A stretch of 64,000 nt of DNA, taken from Cylindrospermum stagnale PCC 7417 (GTDB lineage Bacteria > Cyanobacteriota > Cyanobacteriia > Cyanobacteriales > Nostocaceae). The notes under the pieces are model-generated. The model had not been told where the DNA came from, made no database searches, and was given only the letters and a program-made list of their open reading frames with translations. How positions within the stretch are numbered: the stretch's first letter is position 1; every line of letters begins with the position of its first letter. Location of the stretch: the NCBI RefSeq assembly GCF_000317535.1, contig NC_019757.1:2062501-2126500 (forward strand), written 5' to 3'. The position numbers and the translations under genes are program-made. This document shows, in pieces, positions 19,497 to 28,202 of the stretch.

Positions 19497-21047
19497 TCAA
19501 ACAGTCACAATATAAGGGGAGTTAATTGCCGTCACGCGATCGCTATTCACTAAAGCTTGATACACCAACGCCGCTACCTCTCCGCGTGTTGCATCGCGAG
19601 TAGGATTGAGTTGTTTAGCAGTCGGGTAATTAACTATGATCCGCTTTTCAGTAGCTGTTATAACCGCAGGCTTGGCATATTCAGGAATTTTTGCTTGATC
19701 ATCGAAAGCTTTTTTGGCCGTTCCCGCACTCGCAGATAACCCCAATCCATTCACTAGGGAGACAATTACTTGCACGCGCTGAATGTTTTGGTTAGGACGA
19801 AAGTCACCATTGGGAAACCCAGAGAGAAACTGCCCTTGATAAGCTTGCTGAATAACCTGGAATGCCCAAAACTTCTCTGGTACATCCTTGAATTTGCTAG
19901 CAGTGCGTTTGCTGTTCGGGTTGAAAGCTTTTACCAGCAAAGCGGCGTATTGTGCCCGTGTCATTGTCGCATCGGGTTTAAAAGTGCGATCGGGAAAGCC
20001 TTTGATTATATCCAGTTTGACTAATTCCCGAATAAACGCAGCTGCCCAATGAGTACTAATGTCTGTTAAGTCACTGGGTGCAGGTGTTGGGGTAGGTGTT
20101 GGTGTCGGTGTTGGTGTCGGTGTTGGTGTCGGTGTTGGTGTCGGTGTTGGTGTTGGGGTAGGCGTTGGTGCAGGTACTGTATTATCTGCAAACTCTACTT
20201 TTCCTGTAACCTTAGCCGGATCTATTTGATTTCCCACAGAAACCAGCTTGTTGGAACTGGCATTTTGCAAATCAAATTTACCGTTATTGCGGAAGATGTT
20301 ACCACCAGGGTTATTGGTACTGCCGATATCGGGTAAAGCAGTGGCAATCACCGTCACACCATCGTCAGTGTTTCTTTCGCTGAGATTATTCCGCAGCACA
20401 GGACGCGCAGTCCCAGAAATGACAATCCCAGAGCGGTTTTCAGAAAATTTGTTATCTATAAGTGTGGGTGATGCAGCATCACTAATGGCAATGCCATAAC
20501 CAGTTTTAACGCAGGTATTACCTTGAATTTGACCTTGGGAATTTTTAGCGATCGCAATTCCATTAGCTGCATTCTCACTAAACACATTACCTTGAATCAC
20601 TGGATTAGCATCACCAGTTGCAAAAACACCCTCACGCTTGCAATTAGTAAAAGTGCTATTAGCAACGGTAGGAGTACTCGATTCAGCCCATGCACCACTA
20701 CCACGGCTAGCCAAGTTAGTCACAGTCACTCCTCGGAGTTCAGCGCTATTCAGCAGCACAAAGGTAACATTTTGACCAGCAAAAGTGCGGCTGAGGTAGC
20801 TACCACCTCCTTCAATCAAAATACTACTACCTTTGTTAGCCTCATTACCCACCACTATCACCCCAGTTGCAACAGTTAAGGGAAAAGCTTCACCACTGGC
20901 GGCATTATAATTACCGTCTGCTAGTTGAATTTTAGCGCCAATAGTGGCTTGTTTTAGCGCTTGAGTAATGGTTTTGAACGGCGCTTGTTGGCTACCAGGG
21001 TTGCTATCACTGCCTGTCGCCGGATTTACGTAAAAATTTTGCGGCAT
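19497..21047 (-). CDS. Beta-helix (DUF1565) protein with Pro-Thr linker and SLH domains
   Basis: A 516-residue surface-type protein. An N-terminal DUF1565 block (FYVNPATGSDSNPGSQQAPF) leads a right-handed parallel beta-helix (~20-290) with repeating N-x-F and G-I-x-I rungs. A (PT)n linker (~293-325) follows. Then come two to three S-layer-homology modules (~328-516), e.g. HWAAAFIRELVKLDIIKGFP. SLH modules usually bind secondary cell-wall polymers or peptidoglycan at the outside. No signal peptide is seen: the frame begins directly at MPQNFYVNP with no hydrophobic stretch. Relatives may share this oddity, or an upstream exon-like start is missing. Confidence 0.85.
   Translation of the reverse strand: MPQNFYVNPATGSDSNPGSQQAPFKTITQALKQATIGAKIQLADGNYNAASGEAFPLTVATGVIVVGNEANKGSSILIEGGGSYLSRTFAGQNVTFVLLNSAELRGVTVTNLASRGSGAWAESSTPTVANSTFTNCKREGVFATGDANPVIQGNVFSENAANGIAIAKNSQGQIQGNTCVKTGYGIAISDAASPTLIDNKFSENRSGIVISGTARPVLRNNLSERNTDDGVTVIATALPDIGSTNNPGGNIFRNNGKFDLQNASSNKLVSVGNQIDPAKVTGKVEFADNTVPAPTPTPTPTPTPTPTPTPTPTPTPTPTPTPAPSDLTDISTHWAAAFIRELVKLDIIKGFPDRTFKPDATMTRAQYAALLVKAFNPNSKRTASKFKDVPEKFWAFQVIQQAYQGQFLSGFPNGDFRPNQNIQRVQVIVSLVNGLGLSASAGTAKKAFDDQAKIPEYAKPAVITATEKRIIVNYPTAKQLNPTRDATRGEVAALVYQALVNSDRVTAINSPYIVTV
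20083..20170. repeat. Hexanucleotide microsatellite coding the Pro-Thr linker
   Basis: About fourteen tandem units of ggtgtt/ggtgtc encode alternating Pro-Thr in the SLH protein. In-frame 6-bp units mean that slippage would change linker length without frameshift. Confidence 0.9.
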
Positions 21048-21130
21048 ATTTTTTATATTCTTAAAAAAGACATAGACATCCTAGCGCTAACCATTAAAGT
21101 CTGAGGTGAGGGGTGGATGCCTGAAATAAC

Positions 21131-21237
21131 TTATAGCGGTTTTCAGATCAGTTAGGTACAGTTTTAAATCGCCAACCCTGTAGGGGCGGGTTTTCCCCGC
21201 CCTCGCTTGTATTTCATCCGACCGAGAATCGCTATAA
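21131..21237. mobile_element. MITE-like inverted-repeat element
   Basis: Terminal words ttatagcggttttc (21131-21144) and gagaatcgctataa (21224-21237) are inverted repeats with three mismatches. They enclose a GC hairpin, gggcggg/cccgccc (21184-21202). It is non-coding and about 107 bp long. The GC hairpin word resembles a frequent Nostoc intergenic repeat. It makes up a quarter of the 411-bp gap between the SLH gene and the next ORF; the rest shows nothing recognisable. Confidence 0.6.
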
Positions 21238-21458
21238 AGAATTTATCGCTCTAAATGTCAACAATTATGCTCACGCTTTTGAATCTGACTACAGCAGCGG
21301 CAAAGAAATAAACCCGCCTTTACTGTAAATATAAGTTGGTTGTCATACCATTTCTCTTAAAACTTGATACATATCATTTTTCTTTACCCCTTAAGGCTAG
21401 GGAGGTTGGGGGATCATATTTGTTTCAACCTTATGGGGAATTGGGATAAGAAGATAGC

Positions 21459-21758
21459 TCAACCACCACCGCCACCATCGCCACCACCACCACCATCACC
21501 ATTGCCACTACTACTACTCCTACTCCTGCGTGATTTTTTTGAAAACATTGATGAAATGAACTGGTCAATTAGCTGATTAATTTTGGCTTCGGTTTTTGGG
21601 CTAAGGATATCAATAGTATCTGTCACCCAGCCATTGGCTTTGGGCACAGGTACTTCCTCTACAGTGATGGCTTTACTGGGGAGATAAAAACCAGTAATTG
21701 TTAAACTCAAAAAAACGACACAAAAAGTTTTGCAAATAGTATTAGTAGCAAATTTCAT
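21459..21758 (-). CDS. Short exported protein with truncated TPM-like domain
   Basis: A 99-residue protein with a signal peptide (hydrophobic ~11-28, cleavage near SKA). It is followed by ITVEEVPVPKANGWVTDTID and ILSPKTEAKINQLIDQF, the opening of a TPM domain (Psb32/YgcG family). It then jumps into a basic SKKSRRSRSSSS stretch and a Gly/Asp-rich tail. Full TPM proteins are over 200 residues, with the remaining alpha/beta core before the Gly-rich end. So this looks like an internally deleted copy, or a small derivative keeping only the two ends. Function unknown. Confidence 0.6.
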   Translation of the reverse strand: MKFATNTICKTFCVVFLSLTITGFYLPSKAITVEEVPVPKANGWVTDTIDILSPKTEAKINQLIDQFISSMFSKKSRRSRSSSSGNGDGGGGGDGGGGG

Positions 21759-22060
21759 GGCTTTAGTTGTTGTGGGTTTATTTTATTGCTTTTTCCTAGA
21801 AAAATACTTAATTATCTCGATTGTAAATAAACTTAATAAAAACCCTTAAATGATATATCTAGACGAAACTAAACAAAAAGAAAATAAGTGATTTTCTCGG
21901 CGATTGAAAAACAAATCACTTTTGAAAGGTTTCCGAAAACCCAGCCTTACGCCTAAAGTAGGTAGATGAGAAAATATCATTTGGTAAATAGTTGACTTTG
22001 GGTTGGCTTTCACCACTAAATTTCTACACCGAGACCCAAAGCTTTTACGGAAAATCGTTA

Positions 22061-22834
22061 TTATATTTTTGTCCCGCACCTTTTACAAAACCCAGCATCT
22101 GCATCGTGAAAAGCTAAACCGCAACCTGAACAAACAATTTCTACCTGATTAGCAGTTTTCACCAATCGCTTAATTAAATCCCCTATTTGCCAAGGAATTA
22201 AAGCAACACCTGTCATAATCATTAATACTGTTAGCAAGCGACCTAATTCAGAAATAGGCGTAACATCGCCAAATCCTACAGTTGTCATCGTGACAATAGA
22301 AAAATAAACCGCATCCAAAAAAGTATTAAAACCTTGAGAATTTACTGGATGTTCTACTTGGTAAATCAAGCCAGAGTAAACAAAGACAATTGCAAATAAA
22401 GTAAATAATATCCGCGCAAAGATTACACCATCTTCGCTACTAATACTACCAAATAAAAACTTATGATCGATAAACCTAATTAACCTTAAAATCCGGAACC
22501 AGCGCAGCAAACGGATAAAGCGGATATCTACTAGCCCTAGAAAAAATGGCAAAATTGCCATTAGGTCAATAATAGAATAGAAGCTAATAATATACTTAAT
22601 TTTGTTTTCCGCACTCCACAATCGGATTAGATATTCCACCGCAAAAATTATTAATATGGCGGTATCTATCAGATTTAACTGTAGCCGTATATAATCAGGA
22701 ATATTATAAGTTTCAGCGACGAAAATTCCTGATGAGATGAAAACCAATGCAGCAATTGTTAAATTAATTGCCTTACCCATTGGTGTTTCTAGGTCAGTTA
22801 AATAGAATTCTGTTTGTTCCCGACTCAGTAACAT
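22061..22834 (-). CDS. Voltage-gated-type potassium channel with C-terminal zinc ribbon
   Basis: A 257-residue ion transport protein. Six membrane segments are visible, including a charged S4 (RFIRLLRWFRILRLIRF, ~105-121) with regularly spaced arginines. The potassium selectivity filter TTVGFGD (~184-190) lies between the pore helix and S6. After S6 a soluble tail ends in a four-cysteine zinc ribbon (C235, C238, C250, C253). The channel probably carries K+ across the plasma membrane. The ribbon may regulate gating or tetramer assembly; that is inference. It is divergent from the deaminase gene. Confidence 0.9.
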   Translation of the reverse strand: MLLSREQTEFYLTDLETPMGKAINLTIAALVFISSGIFVAETYNIPDYIRLQLNLIDTAILIIFAVEYLIRLWSAENKIKYIISFYSIIDLMAILPFFLGLVDIRFIRLLRWFRILRLIRFIDHKFLFGSISSEDGVIFARILFTLFAIVFVYSGLIYQVEHPVNSQGFNTFLDAVYFSIVTMTTVGFGDVTPISELGRLLTVLMIMTGVALIPWQIGDLIKRLVKTANQVEIVCSGCGLAFHDADAGFCKRCGTKI

Positions 22835-22904
22835 ATGTAACAGAAATTTGTTTTAATGAACTCGCAGCAAGAACATAAAAAATGCGATATTCTTAACCAT
22901 TATC

Positions 22905-23357
22905 ATGCTAACCTCACTCGCTAATATGAATCAAGAATATTTTATGCGACTAGCACTGGAAGAAGCGAAAAAAGGGGATGCACCTTACGGTGCGGTGATT
23001 GTCAAAGATAATCAAGTCGTTGCCGTAGCCTATAATACTGTGAGGCAAGACAGCGACCCATCTGCCCATGCAGAAATCAATGTCATTCGGAGTTTAACAA
23101 CCAAACTAAAAAACCCTTCTTTAGAGGGTTATAGCATATATACAACTGGTGAACCTTGTCCGATGTGTGCAACTGCTTGTGTGTGGACTGGTATTTCAGA
23201 GATTATCTATGGTGCCTCAATTGAAGATCTAATCTCGATAAATCAGGGACAAATTAATATATCCTGCGAAGAAATTATCGCTAAATCTTTTAGAACAATC
23301 AAGGTAACAAAAGGCATTTTAAAAACCGAATGCCTGAAATTATTTAAATTATCTTAA
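22905..23357 (+). CDS. Nucleoside/cytosine-type zinc deaminase
   Basis: A 150-residue member of the cytidine/deoxycytidylate deaminase superfamily, guanine-deaminase/TadA-like. The zinc site is HAEINVI (His and catalytic Glu, ~57-63) together with PCPMCATA (two Cys, ~86-93). GDAPYGAVIVKDNQVVA and CVWTGISEIIYGAS are conserved framework blocks. It hydrolytically deaminates a free base or nucleoside, most likely guanine by overall resemblance. ATG at 22926 (MNQEYFM) is an alternative start that fits homologues better; neither has a good ribosome site. Confidence 0.88.
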   Translation: MLTSLANMNQEYFMRLALEEAKKGDAPYGAVIVKDNQVVAVAYNTVRQDSDPSAHAEINVIRSLTTKLKNPSLEGYSIYTTGEPCPMCATACVWTGISEIIYGASIEDLISINQGQINISCEEIIAKSFRTIKVTKGILKTECLKLFKLS

Positions 23358-23363
23358 ATATTT

Positions 23364-23393
23364 AGGGTGCGTTACACTACGTTAACGCACCCT
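23364..23393. repeat. Hairpin repeat after the deaminase gene
   Basis: Arms agggtgcgtta and taacgcaccct (11 bp, perfect) with an 8-base loop, six bases after the stop codon. It resembles a dispersed Nostoc palindrome. It may act as a terminator or 3'-end stabiliser, though no T-run follows. Confidence 0.65.
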
Positions 23394-23645
23394 CTAAAGT
23401 AATATGCTATAGCACTTTCAATTTTGTCAGTACTGATGCAAGTATCACATCCGAATAAGAATATAGCTGGATGTTTTAGTCAAGTTTCGTGAAACTTAGC
23501 TCATCCTGTCTCTGACAGTAATCAAAATTTAGGGCGTTGCTGATTGAAAGTATGAATTTGCCTCACGCAAAGCTGCGGAGAGTTAAGAGTTTAAAATACT
23601 TGATTTTTGAATTTCATATCCAAATTCAGCAATGCCAAATTCAGC

Positions 23646-24200
23646 CTACATCAGTGCTGCGCCATGTGTAATTAGGCGTTTGAACAAAGCCTCAGACCAG
23701 CCAGTTTCTTTCAGCACGGCAGATCTAGAAACTTCTACATAAGCCTGCTCAATAAAAGCTAAATCAATCATGCAAATTCTACCCAAAGATTCTTGTAATG
23801 CCTCCGGTTTACCATTGAGTTTCAGTTTTCTACCAACTTCATGAACCACAACGGCCATCGCTGGAACCACATGCTGAGGGCCAATTCCAATCTGTACATG
23901 AACAACCCCAATGCGCCAGCGACGTTGAGCATAAGTATTCCCCCAATCATCCATTCCGGTAAACATTTCATGAAACCATTGAACGAATGTTTCACGTAGC
24001 CGATGGATTCGTCCCTCAGTTGCATTTAAAATGGCTTTCATTTCAGGATCGCGTCCTAGATAGGCATAAAAATGATCTGCCATTTCTGAAGCAATTTCTA
24101 AGCCCCATGCTTCATTTAGCTTTAAAAGAGATTTATCTTCTGAAGTTAAACCAATGCGGTTTTCTAGAGTAGCCATAAAAGCGAGAGGATCTATAGTCAT
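23646..24200 (-). CDS. Stand-alone protoglobin
   Basis: A 184-residue globin of the protoglobin/globin-coupled-sensor type without any fused output domain. LLKLNEAWGLEIASEMADHF and FVQWFHEMFTG are family helices. The probable haem-proximal histidine is H101 in GVVHVQIGIGPQHV. It should bind haem and sense or carry a diatomic gas. The ATG at 24200 is chosen over an upstream start at 24251, because AGGA lies 10 bases before it and the family begins here. No partner gene is adjacent; the next gene is the PATAN protein. Confidence 0.87.
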   Translation of the reverse strand: MTIDPLAFMATLENRIGLTSEDKSLLKLNEAWGLEIASEMADHFYAYLGRDPEMKAILNATEGRIHRLRETFVQWFHEMFTGMDDWGNTYAQRRWRIGVVHVQIGIGPQHVVPAMAVVVHEVGRKLKLNGKPEALQESLGRICMIDLAFIEQAYVEVSRSAVLKETGWSEALFKRLITHGAALM

Positions 24201-24352
24201 AATTAATCCTAAAAACGGGTAAATCTTATACGAATAGGTCTTTTGTATCAAATCATTCGAGACGCTAATACCGGATGATTTTTATGTAATTAGTTTCCCT
24301 CAGGGTTGGGAACCCTCGATACTGTACAATTTAGATATTTTCTGTATGTCAA

Positions 24353-25225
24353 CTACTTACTCCGCAGAAAACCCACTAAACTTTTGAGAAATGACTGACT
24401 AACAGTTGGTTTTTGATTTGGCTCCGGCACTGGTTCAGCTAAGACTTCGGGAATGGAGTCTTCCAACGTTAATGTAGAGGAAGGAGCAACCAGAAAATTT
24501 TCTTCTACCAAACCGACTACGATTAGTCTGAAGGCGATTTGCTGCACAGTTTCTACAGGTATTCTGAGGTGATGAGCAATGTTATTTAAGGAAACATTAC
24601 CATTAACAAATTCCCATACTTGCCACTCTTGAGCATTGAGTTGCATCTGGGGTTGTTTTGCAACTAAACTTGTCAAGCCTGAGGTGCAGTCTGGCAATTT
24701 ATCTGCCAAGGCTTTCCAGTCTCGCAGAGCTCGCAAACCCATGAGTATGACTTCAGTGGCTGACATACTTAGACCAGTCATTTCTGCTAAAGGCAACGGC
24801 AAATTTACTACTGGATTAAATGTAAATAGACCATTTTGAATTTGAAATAAGGCACATACTGGCCGCAGTACCTGGGTATTAAATAAAAGTTTTAATTGTT
24901 CCGGTTGCAGCATTCCTTGGGACTTGAGAAATAGGCCAAGTGGCGTGCTTATAGAACTAGCAGAAATCTGAGTGACTCTAGAGATAACGCGCTCACTGAT
25001 CCATCCCCGTTGAGTAATCATTAACGTTAAACTTTTTTGATCTAAGCGATCCGCTGCGGTAATAACGCGACCTTGATGTAACCAGATGTAGTAAACTTGT
25101 TTGACTTTATTCTCAGTCTGTTCAGATGAAAACTGAATCTGGAGCACACCTGTCTTTTTCCCATGATCTAAAAATTGAAGTAGCTCTGGCAAAGAAAAAT
25201 CCGCGAAATTACCAGTAATAGCCAT
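24353..25225 (-). CDS. PATAN (DUF4388) domain protein
   Basis: A 290-residue protein whose N-terminus (MAITGNFADFSLPELLQFLD, then KKTGVL) is a DUF4388/PATAN domain. That domain occurs in PatA-type response regulators and bacterial GTPase-linked signalling proteins. The middle (~70-180) has RVISRVTQIS- and MGLRALRDW-type helices, and a winged-helix-like stretch (~195-250) precedes a charged, Pro-rich C-tail. The start is moved to 25225 because AAGGA precedes it. It closes a same-strand set with GTPase, LC7 and V4R-like genes. PATAN proteins act as adaptors in signalling; the target is unknown. Confidence 0.85.
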   Translation of the reverse strand: MAITGNFADFSLPELLQFLDHGKKTGVLQIQFSSEQTENKVKQVYYIWLHQGRVITAADRLDQKSLTLMITQRGWISERVISRVTQISASSISTPLGLFLKSQGMLQPEQLKLLFNTQVLRPVCALFQIQNGLFTFNPVVNLPLPLAEMTGLSMSATEVILMGLRALRDWKALADKLPDCTSGLTSLVAKQPQMQLNAQEWQVWEFVNGNVSLNNIAHHLRIPVETVQQIAFRLIVVGLVEENFLVAPSSTLTLEDSIPEVLAEPVPEPNQKPTVSQSFLKSLVGFLRSK

Positions 25226-25524
25226 AATTTTTTCCTTTGTTAATTGGTTCAAATAATCTTTTGGCTGTATGGATTTATATTAGCTTGTACTCTACTGTAT
25301 TTAAATCCGTGTCATTACTCTCTCTTAAGATTTTAGTTTTTTTTACCTGTAAAAAATACGGACTTAGACAAATTCCAATCTGAGGTAAAGCTTTATCAAG
25401 TTTTGATAAAACTATATTCATCGAAAATTAATAAGTCAGCAAGAAATATATGTTGATTTAACCTCAATTAAGTTCTTATTTAATTGGTACATTTTTACTA
25501 AAAATGCAGATTTTATCAAATAGA

Positions 25525-26064
25525 TTAAACTGCACAACTTTCCATCAAGTGTTGTACTAGAGTAATTACCGCCTCAGCTACGGAATCTCTTTCCGTTGGG
25601 TTCACCCGCACAATTGGTGGTCGGTCATTCTCATCCACATACCCAAGGGCGAAGAAAATATCTTCCTCAGACCAAGCTCCGGGACAATCGGTATGGCTGA
25701 GACCAATAATCATGGGAATCTGCATCCGCTGGTTCATAAAGTTAATGATTTTACGTGCCTGACGAAATTCTCTAGGTCGATGCGCTGCTACCAACAAGAT
25801 ATAAGCGTGAGCCTTGCGAATCAAAATATCCCACATAAAATCAAAGCGAGACTGACCAGGTGTGCCATAAAGGTGTAGCGCCATGTCAGGGCCAAATTGC
25901 AATCGACCGAAGTCAAGGGCGACGGTGGTTCTTTTTTTCAGCAATGCTGTTTCGTCAGTTGCGCGGGTATCCGTGTCTACTACTTCAATTTCACTAATTG
26001 AACGAATGAAAGTGGATTTGCCAGCGCCTACCGTTCCTGTGACAATCAACCGCATAATTTCCAT
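25525..26064 (-). CDS. Small GTP-binding protein (MglA/Rag-like)
   Basis: A 179-residue Ras-superfamily-like GTPase. The P-loop is GTVGAGKST (10-18). Switch-I-like KKRTTVALDFG contains the conserved Thr pair. The G3 region is LYGTPGQSRFDF (65-76), lacking the usual Asp as in MglA-type proteins. The G4 motif is SHTD (123-126) in place of NKxD. Such GTPases are controlled by roadblock/LC7 proteins and set polarity or recruit partners at the membrane. An LC7 gene lies immediately upstream, supporting a GTPase-regulator pair. Confidence 0.88.
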   Translation of the reverse strand: MEIMRLIVTGTVGAGKSTFIRSISEIEVVDTDTRATDETALLKKRTTVALDFGRLQFGPDMALHLYGTPGQSRFDFMWDILIRKAHAYILLVAAHRPREFRQARKIINFMNQRMQIPMIIGLSHTDCPGAWSEEDIFFALGYVDENDRPPIVRVNPTERDSVAEAVITLVQHLMESCAV

Positions 26065-26241
26065 AATTTTTTTACTCCATCAACAAACAAATAATGATTA
26101 GTCCCTAGTGAATGCTAAATCTTCAGTCACTTTAACGGCTTGTATGTGGCAAATGTAAAGTTCCCTAGAGACCGAAGTATTTGTCTACAAGAGAACTTTT
26201 AACTTAGTTACCTTTGTTGTTGAGTTAAACAAAGCTAATAA

Positions 26242-26613
26242 TTACATCAAAATCAGCTTTAGTTCTGCCAGAACACGTTTGATTTCTAGCATCAGCAAAC
26301 CTTGTTTAGCAGTTTCACTTGCTAAGACGAGTAAGACAGCATCTTCGCCGCAACTAGTCAGAATGCCAAAGCCTTTATTACCTTCAACAAAGATGCGGTC
26401 AACACTACCTCTAGCTAACTCAACGCCGATGCGTTCCCCTAAAGAAAGCATGGAAGCTGACATTGCTGATACCCGTTCTTCATCCATTCCACCGGGTAAG
26501 CTGGCTCCCAAAGGTAGACCATCGGGGGTGACAAGTGCTGCTCCTTGGACATCAGTCGTAGCAGTAACAAAGTTTTGTAAAACAAGGGTAAGTTTTTCTG
26601 TATTAATTGCCAT
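26242..26613 (-). CDS. Roadblock/LC7 domain protein
   Basis: A 123-residue single-domain roadblock/LC7 protein, the MglB-like fold that binds small GTPases as activator or scaffold. LVTPDGLPLGASLPGGMDEE and RVSAMSASMLSLGERIG are the conserved beta-hairpin and helix, and the C-terminal LLMLEIKRVLAELK helix is typical. It lies between the V4R-like gene and the GTPase on one strand. Gaps of 100 and 178 bases leave room for internal promoters. Partner identity is inferred from the neighbours. Confidence 0.92.
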   Translation of the reverse strand: MAINTEKLTLVLQNFVTATTDVQGAALVTPDGLPLGASLPGGMDEERVSAMSASMLSLGERIGVELARGSVDRIFVEGNKGFGILTSCGEDAVLLVLASETAKQGLLMLEIKRVLAELKLILM

Positions 26614-26712
26614 TTGATTATTCTCTAGTTGTGCTATTTTTGTGAGATTTTAATTTCCGATCAGCTCAAATTCAAAGAAAGAAAATCTGTATACGTTTGA
26701 CTTATGCACATA

Positions 26713-27183
26713 TTACTCCAAGGGAGTAAACTCAAATACGTCGTGAGTCCCACCCCGAAGTACCGATTCGATATGTACCCCCTTTAGTCGCTTGCCGATT
26801 AGTTGCTCGATAGCTCCCCACACCGCACCCATTGTAAAAGTACATTTACGGTTTGAACCTGGCTGTTCTCCGGCAGAACAAACGGTTTCAGAGGTGTACA
26901 CTTTAATGGATTCGCCTTCAGAAATAATTTTCTCAACAATGCACAACCGTGTGCCCTCTTTACCTAAAGCCAGCTTCAATTTTTCTGCTGCCTCCTCTAA
27001 GGAAGTTAAGCCGCCGACAAAGCCTAATTCTTGAGCTAGTTTTTTACCTCGCGCACGACCTGCTGAGATTAGGGCAATAGCTGTAGCCTTTTCTCCTAGG
27101 GCGTCTTCTATCCCGACAATCACTGCTTTAAAACAGGCAATGCTATTAAAATCACCTAGTTCTTTTCGCAATAAATCTGGCAT
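26713..27183 (-). CDS. V4R-like small-molecule-binding protein
   Basis: A 156-residue protein with the hallmarks of a V4R (4-vinyl reductase/hydrocarbon-binding) fold: TVCSAGEQPGSNRKCTFTMG at ~100-119, then AVWGAIEQLIGKRLKGVHIE and a closing beta hairpin. In such domains the Cys residues often bind metal and a cavity holds an organic ligand. The N-terminal half has a helical segment (ALISAGRARGKKLAQELGF). It is first in the presumptive LC7-GTPase-PATAN group and could be its sensory input. Family assignment is moderate; the ligand is unknown. Confidence 0.7.
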   Translation of the reverse strand: MPDLLRKELGDFNSIACFKAVIVGIEDALGEKATAIALISAGRARGKKLAQELGFVGGLTSLEEAAEKLKLALGKEGTRLCIVEKIISEGESIKVYTSETVCSAGEQPGSNRKCTFTMGAVWGAIEQLIGKRLKGVHIESVLRGGTHDVFEFTPLE

Positions 27184-27545
27184 ATATTTTTGTAACCTAG
27201 AGTGATGATGAACAAACCTTAAATAAGGTGAGTTCTTACAGTAGAACTGGGCAAGAGCAACTAATTATACAGATTTTAGATAAGTATGAAAACTCAGGCT
27301 TTAAACGCTATGCCGAATTGATATTTAAGCAATAGTGGATCTGGTTAAATCGTTTTTTCTCAATCAGTTCCCTGACTAAATTGATTATGCTTGGGGATAC
27401 ATTATTATCAAACCGAGCGATTACGGATTAGTTTAATCTGTTACAAATGTTTATTCAGTATATTTTGGTAATGACTATTAACCAGCAATAATTCTGGGTA
27501 TATAGGTAATAATTACTATTTAAATTTTGGTTTTTTTTAGCTATG
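27184..27545. other. AT-rich intergenic region
   Basis: A 362-bp gap between the response regulator and the V4R-like gene, both on the minus strand. It is AT-rich, has no open frame of note, and shows no clear hairpin terminator. It presumably contains the promoter of the V4R-LC7-GTPase group. Confidence 0.5.
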
Positions 27546-28202
27546 CTATTCTAAATAGGATAGATATGTATTAGCGAAAATAGCTGCTTGTGTGCGATCG
27601 CGTAAATTTAGCCTATTTAAAATATTCGTCACATGATTTTTCACAGTTCCCTCAGAAATGTATAGTTCCTGAGCAATTTCTCGATTGCTAGCACCCGTAG
27701 CAATTAACCGCAAAACCTCTTTTTCTCTCGGTGTCAGTTCAACTAAACTAGGTGGGGCAGGCGGTGACTGGGTTGAGACCATAGTGGAAAACTGAGTCAA
27801 AAGTTTTTTTACTATTCCTGGGCCGAGTTGAGTATATCCTTTATGGACGGCGCGAATGGCAACAGCTAACTCTTCTGAGGGTGTGTCTTTGAGTAGATAA
27901 CCCATTGCGCCATTCTGTAAGGCGGCAGTCACATATTCATCATTATCAAAGGTGGTCAATACTAAAATTTTGATGCCGACAAAGCGCTTGTGCATTTCCC
28001 GCGTGGCGGCGACTCCGTCCATAATCGGCATTCTGATATCCATCAATACGACATCTGGTTGCAATTCAGCAACCAATTCAACCGCCATTTCACCATTTTC
28101 TGCCTCTCCCACTATTTCTAAATCTGCTTCTAGTTCCAATAACGCTTTTAATCCTTGACGAATTAAACTTTGGTCATCTACCAGTAATACTTTAATCATC
28201 AT
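27546..28202 (-). CDS. NarL/LuxR-type response regulator
   Basis: A 218-residue two-component regulator. The receiver domain (~1-120) has the acidic pocket DDQ, the phospho-acceptor in [14 protein letters not shown] (~D55), and the conserved Thr and Lys ([15 protein letters not shown]). The C-terminal LuxR helix-turn-helix is [20 protein letters not shown] then a recognition helix [14 protein letters not shown]. Its start overlaps the kinase stop by 4 bases, so the two are translationally coupled. Likely targets are the divergent Spy-like genes beyond the kinase (inference). Confidence 0.95.
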   Translation of the reverse strand: MMIKVLLVDDQSLIRQGLKALLELEADLEIVGEAENGEMAVELVAELQPDVVLMDIRMPIMDGVAATREMHKRFVGIKILVLTTFDNDEYVTAALQNGAMGYLLKDTPSEELAVAIRAVHKGYTQLGPGIVKKLLTQFSTMVSTQSPPAPPSLVELTPREKEVLRLIATGASNREIAQELYISEGTVKNHVTNILNRLNLRDRTQAAIFANTYLSYLE

